Shown: positions 53,501 to 61,954 of the stretch, one piece after another
Position numbering within the stretch: position 1 is the first letter of the stretch
Layout: each line of letters starts with the position of its first letter
Source: Aurantibacillus circumpalustris
Lineage (GTDB): Bacteria; Bacteroidota; Bacteroidia; B-17B0; Aurantibacillaceae
DNA: 64,000 nt
Assembly (NCBI RefSeq): GCF_029625215.1
Contig: NZ_CP121197.1
Span: 2,356,001-2,420,000 of the forward strand
Direction: 5' to 3'
The notes under the pieces: model-generated
Seen by the model: the letters and a program-made list of their open reading frames with translations, nothing else
Database searches by the model: none
Told to the model about the DNA's origin: nothing
Made by a program: the position numbers and the translations under genes

Positions 53501-54068
53501 TTATTAAGGATTCTATTTTTATTTTCAAATTACGTTTACCATTCTGAATGTAACTTTTTACATCGTTATTACTAAATCCAGTTACTTCGCTAATTTCAAT
53601 GTAAGATTTGTTTTGGAAGTAAAATAGCTCAATACACATTTTTTGTTCCTTGTTTAAAAACTGTATTGCACTTTCCATCATTCCAATTTGCCTCTCCTTT
53701 TCTTTTAGATGATCTAAATCGGGCATATCCACAAAAAAGTGAGCATTTTCTTTCAATTCGAGCTCTTTTTTGAGTAAACTCTGCCTTTTTCTCAACTCCA
53801 TAAGGCAGAAATTTTTACTATAGACGTATAACCAGCTCTTAAAGTACTCAATTTTGTGTTTTTTGAGGTCTTGTAGAAGTTTTGTGAATATTTGTATAAC
53901 AGCATCCTCAGCCTCATTTTTGTTCTTTAGGTATTTGAAGCATAAACCAAGCACAAGATGGCTATAGCGCTGATAAAGAATACCAACGTATCTATTATCA
54001 TCCGTCTCAGAAAAAAAAGTAATGAGCTCTTTGTCGGAAGAATTTGTGTATTTGTTGTCAAAAACCAA
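53481..54068 (-). CDS. ECF-family RNA polymerase sigma factor
   Basis: The protein has 195 residues from TTG 54068. The frame is open to 54215 with an ATG at 54155, but that extension overlaps the divergent gene's promoter and lacks similarity. Region 2 is ILYQRYSHLVLGLCFKYLKNKNEAEDAVIQIF; region 4 is FLNKEQKMCIELFYFQNKSYIEISEVTGFSNNDVKSYIQNGKRNL. Length and motifs fit group-4 sigma factors. It is followed by the anti-sigma-like gene. It is divergent from the YfiR-like operon, so the two transcription units share about 94 bp of regulatory DNA. Confidence 0.88.
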   Translation of the reverse strand: MVFDNKYTNSSDKELITFFSETDDNRYVGILYQRYSHLVLGLCFKYLKNKNEAEDAVIQIFTKLLQDLKKHKIEYFKSWLYVYSKNFCLMELRKRQSLLKKELELKENAHFFVDMPDLDHLKEKERQIGMMESAIQFLNKEQKMCIELFYFQNKSYIEISEVTGFSNNDVKSYIQNGKRNLKIKIESLINEQPEG

Positions 54069-54115
54069 AAAATCGGTGGATTTATTGACTAAGTTAATAA
54101 AATAACCAATAATAA

Positions 54116-54145
54116 TTTGGCATTTAAAATCAAATATTATCTTTG
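54116..54145 (+). promoter_or_regulatory. promoter (TTTG-N18-TATCTTTG) of the YfiR-like operon
   Basis: TTTG (54116-54119) and TATCTTTG (54138-54145) are separated by 18 nt, a full consensus match. The start would be about 54149, which puts the first in-frame start candidates of the YfiR-like gene (ATA 54154, ATA 54157, CTG 54163) directly at the transcript's 5' end. Confidence 0.65.
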
Positions 54146-54162
54146 TAAGATTCATAATATAT

Positions 54163-54693
54163 CTGTCAAAATCTTTTAAATATTTACTTGTTGTTTTTTG
54201 TCTGATTTCTTTCAAATTTCAACAACCTTCATCCTTTGATGCAAATGCAAAAATCAGAGCGGTGTTCATCTATAATTACACCCGTTATTTTGAGTGGCCG
54301 GATAATAAAAAGGTCGATAATTTTATTATTTACGTTGTAGGTAAGAACGAAAACCTAATTACGGAATTAAAAAATCTCGCCGGCAAGAAAAAAGTGGGTA
54401 ATCAGGAAATTGAAATTAAGAACTCTTTGAGTTTTGATCCTGGTATTACTTCTCATATTATCTTCTTAACTCCAGAAGCTTCTCGTTCGATAGGTGATGC
54501 CGCCTCGAAAAATAAAAACAAAGGAGCATTAGTAGTTTCTGAGGCTCCCGGTGGTTGCAAGTCTGGAGCCAGTATTAATTTTATCACACTAGATAGCAAA
54601 CTAAAATTTGAATACAATAAAAACGCTGCAGTTAAAGCAGGCTTAAAAACGAACGAAGATTTTAAGGCTTTAGCGGCTGTTAATATTGATTAA
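54163..54693 (+). CDS. YfiR-like periplasmic protein (DUF4154) with non-ATG start
   Basis: The family core begins KIRAVFIYNYTRYFEWP at about residue 30 and continues with VGKNENLITELKNLAGKKKV, and ends KTNEDFKALAA. The nearest standard start, GTG 54262, would delete the signal peptide and half of this motif. The frame is open upstream and encodes SKSFKYLLVVFCLISFKFQ, an excellent signal peptide, but without ATG, GTG or TTG. CTG 54163, or ATA 54154 or 54157, must initiate if the protein is exported. In P. aeruginosa, YfiR represses YfiN in the periplasm. Here the downstream genes include a HAMP-SpoIIE phosphatase. Confidence 0.72.
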   Translation: MSKSFKYLLVVFCLISFKFQQPSSFDANAKIRAVFIYNYTRYFEWPDNKKVDNFIIYVVGKNENLITELKNLAGKKKVGNQEIEIKNSLSFDPGITSHIIFLTPEASRSIGDAASKNKNKGALVVSEAPGGCKSGASINFITLDSKLKFEYNKNAAVKAGLKTNEDFKALAAVNID

Positions 54694-54703
54694 TACTTTA
54701 AAC

Positions 54704-55633
54704 ATGTGCAAATTGCGCCATATAAATAAAAACTTACTTCTAGGCATCTTGTTGCTTTTTAGTGCAGGCTTATTTGCGCAAGAGGAGAAGTTAAACAGAG
54801 CGACGCAATTATTTCGATCAAAAGCCCCGGGCTCAGTTGAATTAGCTGCACGAGCAATTGATAGTGTTGTTTTGCATCCACAAACAAAAGTTGATTTTAT
54901 GGCATGGACTACGAGAGCTTTTATTTATTTTGATCTATATAAATCGAGTGATAAGTTTGTTTTAAACTCTGCTTACAGAGATACAATAATCAATTCCCTT
55001 TTGGTATCAAATAAGTTGCAACCAGATTCAAGTTATTTTGTTCAAAACAACAAGCTTCTATTAAATCTTTCAAAAAATTATTTTAATTTATCTGCAGCAT
55101 TATTACAGGATTCTACAAATTATCAGAGAAGTGAAATTGCTTTTAAGCGTTATAAAATGGTTCATCGTTTAGTAGAGCCAAAAATGGATTTTAGTTCTGA
55201 TGATGTTAAATATTATACCGCAGTTGGTAGTCAGTTTTCTGCAGTGTTTATTAAAGACAACAACGATAGTAAATCACATGAAATTGCAATCGCTGCGTTA
55301 TTAAAGGTACTTGAAATTCAGCCTGATAATACAGCAGCAAATGTTAATATGGGGCTCATGTATTATAATCAAGCGGTTAATATGAGTAAATCTCTCGACT
55401 ATGGTGCAGATTTTTCTCAGATTGACATTGTACAAGAGAATATGGTAAAATTAGCCAAACAAGCTGAGCAATTCATTCATAGGGTTTACGCTAATGATAA
55501 TAAGAATTTAAAGGCTGTGGAAGCGCTTTATTATATTTACCGTATGTTAAATGATAATGCAAAATCAGATGACTTTAAGAAAAAAGGGGAAGAGCTTGGA
55601 ATTAAATTTTCGGAGCAAGCAGTAGATAAATAA
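54704..55633 (+). CDS. secreted TPR-like protein
   Basis: The protein has 309 residues from ATG 54704, 10 bp after the YfiR-like stop. A signal peptide ending LLLFSAGLFAQ is followed by helical repeats (LNRATQLFRSKAPGSVELAARAIDS, AIAALLKVLEIQPDNTAANVNMGLMYYNQAV, ALYYIYRMLNDNAKSDDF). It is probably a periplasmic scaffold in the same signalling operon. No enzyme motif is present. It is likely co-expressed with the phosphatase that starts 5 bp after its stop. Confidence 0.78.
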   Translation: MCKLRHINKNLLLGILLLFSAGLFAQEEKLNRATQLFRSKAPGSVELAARAIDSVVLHPQTKVDFMAWTTRAFIYFDLYKSSDKFVLNSAYRDTIINSLLVSNKLQPDSSYFVQNNKLLLNLSKNYFNLSAALLQDSTNYQRSEIAFKRYKMVHRLVEPKMDFSSDDVKYYTAVGSQFSAVFIKDNNDSKSHEIAIAALLKVLEIQPDNTAANVNMGLMYYNQAVNMSKSLDYGADFSQIDIVQENMVKLAKQAEQFIHRVYANDNKNLKAVEALYYIYRMLNDNAKSDDFKKKGEELGIKFSEQAVDK

Positions 55634-55638
55634 GTAAA

Positions 55639-57420
55639 ATGAAAATGAGATTTACCATAGGAAGAAGGATAGGATTGGGTTTCGCCATTTTTATTTTACT
55701 AACCGTAATTGCCTTCATACTTACCGTTGTTATTCTCAACAAAAGTAAAAGACGAACAGAAACGGTTGTTGGACAAGTAGCGCCAAGTGTAGCTGAATTA
55801 AAGGAGTTAAATCTTTTATTGCAACGTTCTCACACAAATGTTTCAAAATGGTACTATAACAAGAGTTTTAACGACATCGAATTCAGGGATGAGCTAAAAA
55901 ATATCATTAGCAAAGAATACCCTAAGAAGAAAGCCGTACTTATAGAATTTTCTGATGATTGGTCTATTGAAGAAAAAAAGCAACTTGAAATTATTTTTAA
56001 TCGAATTGAGTCTTTATTTAAATTGTATAAAGACGAAATCATAGACCAGTTAAATTCACCAGAGGCTTATGATGATCCAAGTATTTATTTAATGGCCAGG
56101 CTTCCGTACGACGATTCGGAAATCAACATAAAAAAAATATACAAGAACCTGAATTCTCTTATTGAACTAAAGAAAAATTATTCAATCAGTGTAACCGAGG
56201 AAATGTTTTCCTCTATCAATTTCTTAAAAACATTCGTTCAGCTTCTTGGTATCACCTTGGTAATAGGAGGAATACTCATTGCGTTTTTCACCACGCGTTC
56301 AATTACAATCCCAATTCAAGTTCTTAAAAAGATGCTTTTATCAATGGGTTTGGGGATTTTACCTAAAGAGAGGGTTAGTGCCACGAGAGATGAGATTGGC
56401 GAAATGGGAAATGCACTCAATGACCTTATTCGATCTATGCAACACACTACTGATTTTGCAAAAGAAACGGGAGCTGGTAATTTTGATGCTGAATATACAC
56501 CTTTAAGTAAGGATGATTCTTTAGGTCACGCTTTGTTAAAAATGCGTGTAGATCTAGCTGAAAATGAACGATTCTTAGAGCAAAAAGTTATAGAAAGAAC
56601 TGAGGAGGTTGTTCGACAAAAGTCAGAGATCGAAAACAAAAACGAAGAGCTTGAAATCCTTTACAAGCAAGTAACAGACAGTATTCATTACGCTAAGCGT
56701 ATTCAAGATGCTATTCTTCCAACAGAGAATTTTGTGAAGAGATTATTACCGGATGCTTTTATTTTATTTAAGCCAAAAGACATCGTAAGCGGTGACTTTT
56801 ATTGGATTGAAGAAAAAGATAATCTAGTATATTTTGCGGCTGTTGATTGCACAGGACATGGTGTTCCCGGCGCATTTATGAGCTTGGTTGGACATAACAT
56901 TCTTAAAGACATCCTTAAAAATTCTTCAGCAACAATGCCGGGTGAAATACTTGATCGCTTAAGAGAGGGGATTGTAAACGCCCTTAGAGTAGACGATTCT
57001 GGTAAGCAAGCAAAGGATGGTATGGATATGACTTTGTGCGCAATTGATTATAGCACTATGGAGCTTCAGTACGCTGCCGCTTTTAATCCATTATATATTG
57101 TAAGAAACAGTGAACTTATTCTCCACCCTGCAAATAAATTCCCAATAGGTTCCTTCATTGGTGAAAAAGCTAATTTTGATAATCACGTTTTAAAATTGCA
57201 AAAAGGAGATCAAATCTATATCTTTAGTGATGGTTACGCCGACCAGTTTGGTGGACCTAACGGAAAAAAATTTATGGTTGGAAACTTTCGTAAATTATTA
57301 GTTCAAATAAGCGATCTGCCTTCTGCAGAACAAAAAGTGAAGTTGGATTCTACTTTACTTACTTGGCAAGGTGGACAAGAACAGGTAGATGATGTACTTG
57401 TTATTGGAGTAAAAGTCTAA
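55639..57420 (+). CDS. HAMP-containing SpoIIE/PP2C phosphatase
   Basis: The 593-residue protein has TM1 at about 13-35, a periplasmic helical sensor at 36-195, TM2 at about 197-218, HAMP at about 219-275 and a coiled coil at about 300-355. A SpoIIE-type PP2C domain covers residues 370-593, with metal residues in AVDCTGHGVPGAFMS (Asp403), DGMDMTL (Asp463), SDGYADQFGG (Asp531) and VDDVLVIG (Asp584/585). All phosphatase acidic positions are conserved. Such proteins dephosphorylate Ser/Thr, classically anti-anti-sigma factors. Here the operon context suggests that envelope signals from the YfiR-like and TPR proteins gate it (inference). Confidence 0.92.
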   Translation: MKMRFTIGRRIGLGFAIFILLTVIAFILTVVILNKSKRRTETVVGQVAPSVAELKELNLLLQRSHTNVSKWYYNKSFNDIEFRDELKNIISKEYPKKKAVLIEFSDDWSIEEKKQLEIIFNRIESLFKLYKDEIIDQLNSPEAYDDPSIYLMARLPYDDSEINIKKIYKNLNSLIELKKNYSISVTEEMFSSINFLKTFVQLLGITLVIGGILIAFFTTRSITIPIQVLKKMLLSMGLGILPKERVSATRDEIGEMGNALNDLIRSMQHTTDFAKETGAGNFDAEYTPLSKDDSLGHALLKMRVDLAENERFLEQKVIERTEEVVRQKSEIENKNEELEILYKQVTDSIHYAKRIQDAILPTENFVKRLLPDAFILFKPKDIVSGDFYWIEEKDNLVYFAAVDCTGHGVPGAFMSLVGHNILKDILKNSSATMPGEILDRLREGIVNALRVDDSGKQAKDGMDMTLCAIDYSTMELQYAAAFNPLYIVRNSELILHPANKFPIGSFIGEKANFDNHVLKLQKGDQIYIFSDGYADQFGGPNGKKFMVGNFRKLLVQISDLPSAEQKVKLDSTLLTWQGGQEQVDDVLVIGVKV

Positions 57421-57429
57421 ATATATACC

Positions 57430-58962
57430 ATGCGGTTTTTATGCACATTTGTGGTTCTTTGTTTAACCTTATCACAGAGGTTATTACCGCAAATGCAGGT
57501 TGAAAGTATAAAAATTACTACAACTCAGGTCGGCGTTTCTGCCATTAGCGTAAACAGTCTTATTGCAAAAACATACAAACTTAACTACCCGCTTTATGAC
57601 TACAAGATTGATACAACTACCAAACAATTGTTTTTTTCTGGACGACAAAAGGGCGAGTCAGGTAGTAACAATTACTTAAGTCGTGGTTTTTTCGCGGCTT
57701 TAAGTACACTTAATGATTCTGTTAAATGGATTAACGAATCAAGTCTATACAATATCAGAGTCTCAGGAAATAATCTTCTATTATCAAATGAAGTAAAGTC
57801 CGTAAGGTATAACAAGTCGCATGGTTATGACGAAATTCGTTATGATTCTAAGATATTTTACACTATACCTAAGTATAACAGAGGCTTTGTCTATGATAAA
57901 ACACAAGAAAATGTGCTTAATTGTGTGAATTTGGCAGTAGGTAATACTGTTTGGAGCTGTAAAATTCCAAAAGATGAAAATTGGGTGGACACTCAATTTT
58001 TGAACGATACAACATTATTAATTGCTGCGGGCGGCCTTCACGCAGTGAGTATAAAATCGGGCCTAGTATGGTCTTTTCCTTTAACAACTGCAATAAAAAC
58101 AAATCGCTCTTTTATTTATTCTAACGCAAAATTCAAGACCATACAACAAATAAGTTCGGTGATTAAAACATCAAGTGATGATAACATTGTTAGACAAATA
58201 GCTTCTAATATATTAAAAAGTGAAAATCTAATTTATTTTGCGGCGAAAGAAAAATTAATCGCCGTAACACCTGCTGGTAAAATGGAATGGGAGGTTGATT
58301 TAAAGAATTATCCAACCTCTAAAATGTTAATTACAAAAACAGACTCTTCCTTAATCCTTGTAAATTTTGGTCTTGCAACGCATAGCAACAACTTTGTTAC
58401 ATGGGGCAAACCATTTATTATAACACTAGATCCTCAAACCGGAAAAATATTAAATCAGTACGACTTAAGTCATATTGAGAATCTTGCGGATTTTGTTAGA
58501 ACTGACAAAGCTTTTATATTCGCAACTAAAAATGATGTTCAAGCTGCAGTGCCTGGAAACAGTGAGATTCGAACCGTTTTATCTCTGGGCGAACATAAAT
58601 ATGGAGAATTTGTTGAATTTATAAATGGTGACGAGTATTATATATTAAGGGAGGGTTATTTTGTACCATTGAATTTTATTAACGATCAGGTAAATTATTT
58701 TAGAGCAGATAACAATAAAATATACGGTATTGAAGGAGAGGATCTTAAATACGAATACCATTATACAGAGTTGTTTAAGTTGGATAAAAAATACAAAGGC
58801 AAAACCATTTTATACAATGATCAAAAGACCCTCATTACGAATAATTTGTTTGAATTACTTTTTACCATTAATCTTCCTGATAAAAACGTAATCTTAAATA
58901 ACAAAATGTTCTTTATGAGCGATTATAGAATTTATATGCTCAATCTTGACGACTTAAAGTAA
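57430..58962 (+). CDS. secreted PQQ/WD-like beta-propeller protein
   Basis: The 510-residue protein has an N-terminal signal peptide (RFLCTFVVLCLTLSQRLLPQ). Repeating beta-strand blocks follow, such as TVWSCKIPKDENWVDTQFLNDTTLLIAAGGLHAVSIKSGLVWSF and KEKLIAVTPAGKMEWEVDL, the pattern of PQQ-like propellers (AxDxxTGxxxW variants). No catalytic cofactor residues are evident. It lies 9 bp after the phosphatase gene and is probably the last gene of the operon. It may be an extracytoplasmic ligand-binding or scaffolding component. Confidence 0.72.
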   Translation: MRFLCTFVVLCLTLSQRLLPQMQVESIKITTTQVGVSAISVNSLIAKTYKLNYPLYDYKIDTTTKQLFFSGRQKGESGSNNYLSRGFFAALSTLNDSVKWINESSLYNIRVSGNNLLLSNEVKSVRYNKSHGYDEIRYDSKIFYTIPKYNRGFVYDKTQENVLNCVNLAVGNTVWSCKIPKDENWVDTQFLNDTTLLIAAGGLHAVSIKSGLVWSFPLTTAIKTNRSFIYSNAKFKTIQQISSVIKTSSDDNIVRQIASNILKSENLIYFAAKEKLIAVTPAGKMEWEVDLKNYPTSKMLITKTDSSLILVNFGLATHSNNFVTWGKPFIITLDPQTGKILNQYDLSHIENLADFVRTDKAFIFATKNDVQAAVPGNSEIRTVLSLGEHKYGEFVEFINGDEYYILREGYFVPLNFINDQVNYFRADNNKIYGIEGEDLKYEYHYTELFKLDKKYKGKTILYNDQKTLITNNLFELLFTINLPDKNVILNNKMFFMSDYRIYMLNLDDLK

Positions 58963-58979
58963 AAAAGAGATTAAAAACA

Positions 58980-59798
58980 CTAGTTAATCAATTTTATTTT
59001 CATTCTAATGTCTTTTAGAGGTCTGTCTCTTTTATCTGTTTCTGCACTAGCAATTTTATCAATTACATCAAGTCCTTCGATAACTTCCCCAAATATTGTG
59101 TAGCTGCCATCTAGGTGCGGCGTACCGCCAACCGTAGTATACGTTTCAATTTGTTCTTTATTAAAGGTGTATTTAGTTAGGTTAGCTTCGATAAGACTCG
59201 TGATATGAGCATTCACCAACGAGGCACTATCTAATTTGTTTTCCGATTTTAACCGGTTGAAATGCTTTTGAAGCCGTTTTCCTTCATCACTTTTTAGAAA
59301 TTTAGCCTCAAAACGTGCGTACTGAGCCTTATTGATGCGATCTTCATATTTTTTAAGGTCTTCCATAGTTCGGGTTTTTCCCATCACAATATAAAATTGT
59401 GATGGGCTAGATTCCTGGTTTGGATTTATATCATCACCGTCTCTGGCGGCGGCTAAACGACCTTTTTTGTGAATGATTGTCCTTTTAAATTCAGCGGGTA
59501 ATAAATATCCAATATCTCCATGCCCCAAACTATCACCTGGTTTGGCAAATTTGCTTAGATGGTCGCCACCTTGTATCATAAAATTATTAATTACCCTATG
59601 GAAAAGTAATGAATCGAAATAGTGTTCGTTGACCAGTTTTAAGAAGTTGGCTTTGTGTAAAGGTGTTTCCTCATATAATTTTATTTTCATATTGCCATAA
59701 GAGGTTTCAATTAAGATGGTTTCCTTACTTAATGTCTGAGACAGCAACGACATCCAAAAGCCTGAAAAAAGGAGTGTGAGAGAAATAAAATTTTGCAT
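58980..59798 (-). CDS. cyclophilin-type peptidyl-prolyl isomerase, secreted, with insertion
   Basis: The protein has 272 residues from ATG 59798 (MQNFISLTLLFSGFWMSLLSQ); the frame is also open from ATG 59837. The cyclophilin core is TSYGNMKIKLYEETPLHKANFLKLV, FHRVINNFMIQGGD and SSPSQFYIVMGK. A helical insert of about 80 residues (MEDLKKYEDRIN ... KYTFNKEQIETY) splits the domain before GGTPHLDGSYTIFGEVIEGL. It is probably a periplasmic foldase. The insert is common in this phylum and of unknown use. Confidence 0.9.
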   Translation of the reverse strand: MQNFISLTLLFSGFWMSLLSQTLSKETILIETSYGNMKIKLYEETPLHKANFLKLVNEHYFDSLLFHRVINNFMIQGGDHLSKFAKPGDSLGHGDIGYLLPAEFKRTIIHKKGRLAAARDGDDINPNQESSPSQFYIVMGKTRTMEDLKKYEDRINKAQYARFEAKFLKSDEGKRLQKHFNRLKSENKLDSASLVNAHITSLIEANLTKYTFNKEQIETYTTVGGTPHLDGSYTIFGEVIEGLDVIDKIASAETDKRDRPLKDIRMKIKLIN

Positions 59799-59929
59799 AT
59801 GAAACAATTTTTTTATATTTGTTAGGCTAATATCCATATTTATTTTGGAGATGGAAGCCTTAAAAAATTTTGATGCGTTTTTAACTATTTTGAGGTAAAT
59901 TCATTTAAAAAAAACTCTAACACACACTC

Positions 59930-60310
59930 ATGAAATCATTCTTGGTCTTGTTTTCTGGTATACTAATTTCGGCATTCGTTTTAACTGGAGTTTCTTGTCA
60001 AAAAGAAACGGATTGCAAGGCAACCATAAAATGTGTGGACTCTCTTGGAAGTGTCGTTGCGAATGCGCGCGTGCAACTGTATGCTGTGGTTAAAGATCCT
60101 AATGACCCTAAAGGGATTGCTACTTTTACCGCAGATGTGAAAGCCGACGGTAATACCGATGGTGGGGGAGAAGTTAAGTTCACATTCAAACTCCCAGCTA
60201 TATATGATATTAAAGCGACTTCAACACTTGGATCCAAAACGTATACTGGCGCTAGCATTGTGAAATTAGAAGAAGGCGAGACTGTTAGTAAAACGGTAAC
60301 GATTAAATAA
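59930..60310 (+). CDS. small lipoprotein with Ig-like fold
   Basis: The 126-residue protein has a signal ending in lipobox TGVSC. The mature part (DSLGSVVANARVQLYAVVKDPNDPKGIATFTAD ... FKLPAIYDIKATS) has the layout of a small carboxypeptidase-regulatory/Ig-like beta domain. It is likely anchored on the outer membrane or periplasm. No family is certain. The two lipoprotein genes that follow are close by. Confidence 0.6.
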   Translation: MKSFLVLFSGILISAFVLTGVSCQKETDCKATIKCVDSLGSVVANARVQLYAVVKDPNDPKGIATFTADVKADGNTDGGGEVKFTFKLPAIYDIKATSTLGSKTYTGASIVKLEEGETVSKTVTIK

Positions 60311-60357
60311 TTAAAGCAAATTAATTCAGAATTTAGTAGTTACTTTAACGTAATAGT

Positions 60358-61050
60358 TTGATCAATCATACATTAATAAAGCGTGTAGTTTTCTTTTCAG
60401 GTTGTCTCCTGTTACTTTCATTGTTTTATTGTTGCGGCAGTGATGAAAGGAGTGGTTCTAAAGGTGAGGGTTTAATTGAGTTTGATACCAAGGGTGTTGA
60501 TCCAACACACCCTCTTTATGGCTTTGCACCAAGTTCTGCCACGTTTAAATTTAAAGAGGACAAATTTATTATCGAAATGAGTACCATGGGTATGTTTAAT
60601 ACTTCGGTGATACTCGATTCTAAAGCAAAAACAATAGCCCAAACAGTAAAATTTCTTGATATCAAACAGGCTTGTATTGAAAATGAACAAGATTTGGTTG
60701 AAGAAAACGCTGATTACGCATTAAAGATTGAAGAAACTAAAGAAACAAAAGTAATTATTGGTCTTAAAGCATACAAAGCTCACGTTACTAAAATAAGTGA
60801 GCCAAATGTTAAGTTTGATGTATGGTATACGAAGGAATTAGGAATGGAAAATGTTAATGCACTTACACCATATGCTCAATTAAAGGGAATTCTTCTTGAT
60901 TACCGGGTAAAAAAAATGGGCATGGAACTTCATTTTGCCGCTAAGTCTTATAAAGATATTAAGATTCCTGATAATGCATTTGAAATTCCGGCCTCCATGA
61001 AAATTGTTTCTAAAACAGAAATGGAAGAATTTATTAAGAATCTTCAATAG
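60358..61050 (+). CDS. DUF4412-like lipoprotein
   Basis: The protein has 230 residues with a lipoprotein signal (KRVVFFSGCLLLLSLFYCCG). No ATG is available; the frame starts at TTG 60358, and an ATA at 60373 would give MKRVVFF... with equally good signal properties. The mature domain (STMGMFNTSVILDSKAKTIAQTVKFLD, IIGLKAYKAHV) resembles the DUF4412/GLPGLI-like beta-rich family. It is similar in architecture to the next gene. Start remains uncertain. Confidence 0.62.
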   Translation: MINHTLIKRVVFFSGCLLLLSLFYCCGSDERSGSKGEGLIEFDTKGVDPTHPLYGFAPSSATFKFKEDKFIIEMSTMGMFNTSVILDSKAKTIAQTVKFLDIKQACIENEQDLVEENADYALKIEETKETKVIIGLKAYKAHVTKISEPNVKFDVWYTKELGMENVNALTPYAQLKGILLDYRVKKMGMELHFAAKSYKDIKIPDNAFEIPASMKIVSKTEMEEFIKNLQ

Positions 61051-61103
61051 CCTTTTTACCCTAAAAATTTCTCGCTAAGTTTTTCCTTTATCTATCAGAT
61101 ACG

Positions 61104-61111
61104 TATATTTG
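61104..61111 (+). promoter_or_regulatory. -7 element (TATATTTG)
   Basis: It is an exact TAnnTTTG match, 21 nt before the ATG at 61133. The leader contains GGTG/CACC as an imperfect dyad. Confidence 0.45.
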
Positions 61112-61132
61112 GTGTAACTAAATCACCACATC

Positions 61133-61888
61133 ATGACTCACTCAGTAATTTCAAAATCATATCTACAAAAGGTGAAACAATCTTTGGATAAATTTTTAGT
61201 TTCAGCCACTCTTATTTTTATTAGCGGCTTTGCGATAGCTCAGGATAATTTTACAATAAAGATGTCAGTTAAGGCAGAAGGTTTGCCTCCAGAGTATGCG
61301 GCTTATGCGGAACAAGATGTTATCATTTATATTAAAGGGGATAAAATAAAAAGTGAAAAAAATGGAATGATGGGAAGTAGTGTTACTCTTTACGATGGAA
61401 AGAAAATGACCTCACTAATGGAGAACATGGGCACTAAATTTGGCTATACAGCTACTAAAGAAGAGCTAGAAACAACTGGTAAAAGTGACAAAAGTGAAAA
61501 ACCTAAAATTGAATATACCACTGAGAAAAAAATGATTGCTGGCTATGAGTGCGCGAAAGTTGTTGTGACTTCTATTGGAAAAGATAAAAAGGAATCGACA
61601 ACAATTTTATGGGTGACAGATAAAATTAGATACAATCATGCCGAGTATTTTAAAGCAGCGGCTAGAGGTATGTCAGATCTTAGTGAGTTAAAGGGTTATG
61701 CACTGGGAATGGAAATGCAACAAAATGCGCAAGGTGGTATGGAAATTAAAATTATTATGAATTCAACGGAGATAACTACAACCGCTTTAAATGACTCTGT
61801 TTTTAATGTCAGTAGCGATGGTTATACGATGATGACCTATAAAGAAATGTTAGACAAACAAAAAACCATGATGGGTGGCGGAAAGTAA
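61133..61888 (+). CDS. DUF4412 domain protein, secreted
   Basis: The 251-residue protein has a signal anchor near residues 17-36 (LDKFLVSATLIFISGFAIAQ). The mature part has GDKIKSEKNGMMGSSVTLYDGKKMTSLMENMG, then IEYTTEKKMIAGYECAKVVVTS and GYALGMEMQQ, matching the DUF4412 family of secreted beta-rich proteins. The function is unknown. It is a paralogue-like neighbour of the preceding lipoprotein, although the two differ clearly in sequence. A terminator follows 19 bp after the stop. Confidence 0.7.
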   Translation: MTHSVISKSYLQKVKQSLDKFLVSATLIFISGFAIAQDNFTIKMSVKAEGLPPEYAAYAEQDVIIYIKGDKIKSEKNGMMGSSVTLYDGKKMTSLMENMGTKFGYTATKEELETTGKSDKSEKPKIEYTTEKKMIAGYECAKVVVTSIGKDKKESTTILWVTDKIRYNHAEYFKAAARGMSDLSELKGYALGMEMQQNAQGGMEIKIIMNSTEITTTALNDSVFNVSSDGYTMMTYKEMLDKQKTMMGGGK

Positions 61889-61906
61889 TTAGTTTTATTT
61901 TATTAA

Positions 61907-61929
61907 GAAGCGGCTTTAGCCGCTTTTTT
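61907..61929 (+). terminator. intrinsic terminator
   Basis: AAGCGGCT/AGCCGCTT with a 2-nt apex is followed by a T run on the plus strand. It ends the DUF4412 transcript. Confidence 0.8.
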
Positions 61930-61954
61930 AGTTTCAGATACACCGTAGCTATAA

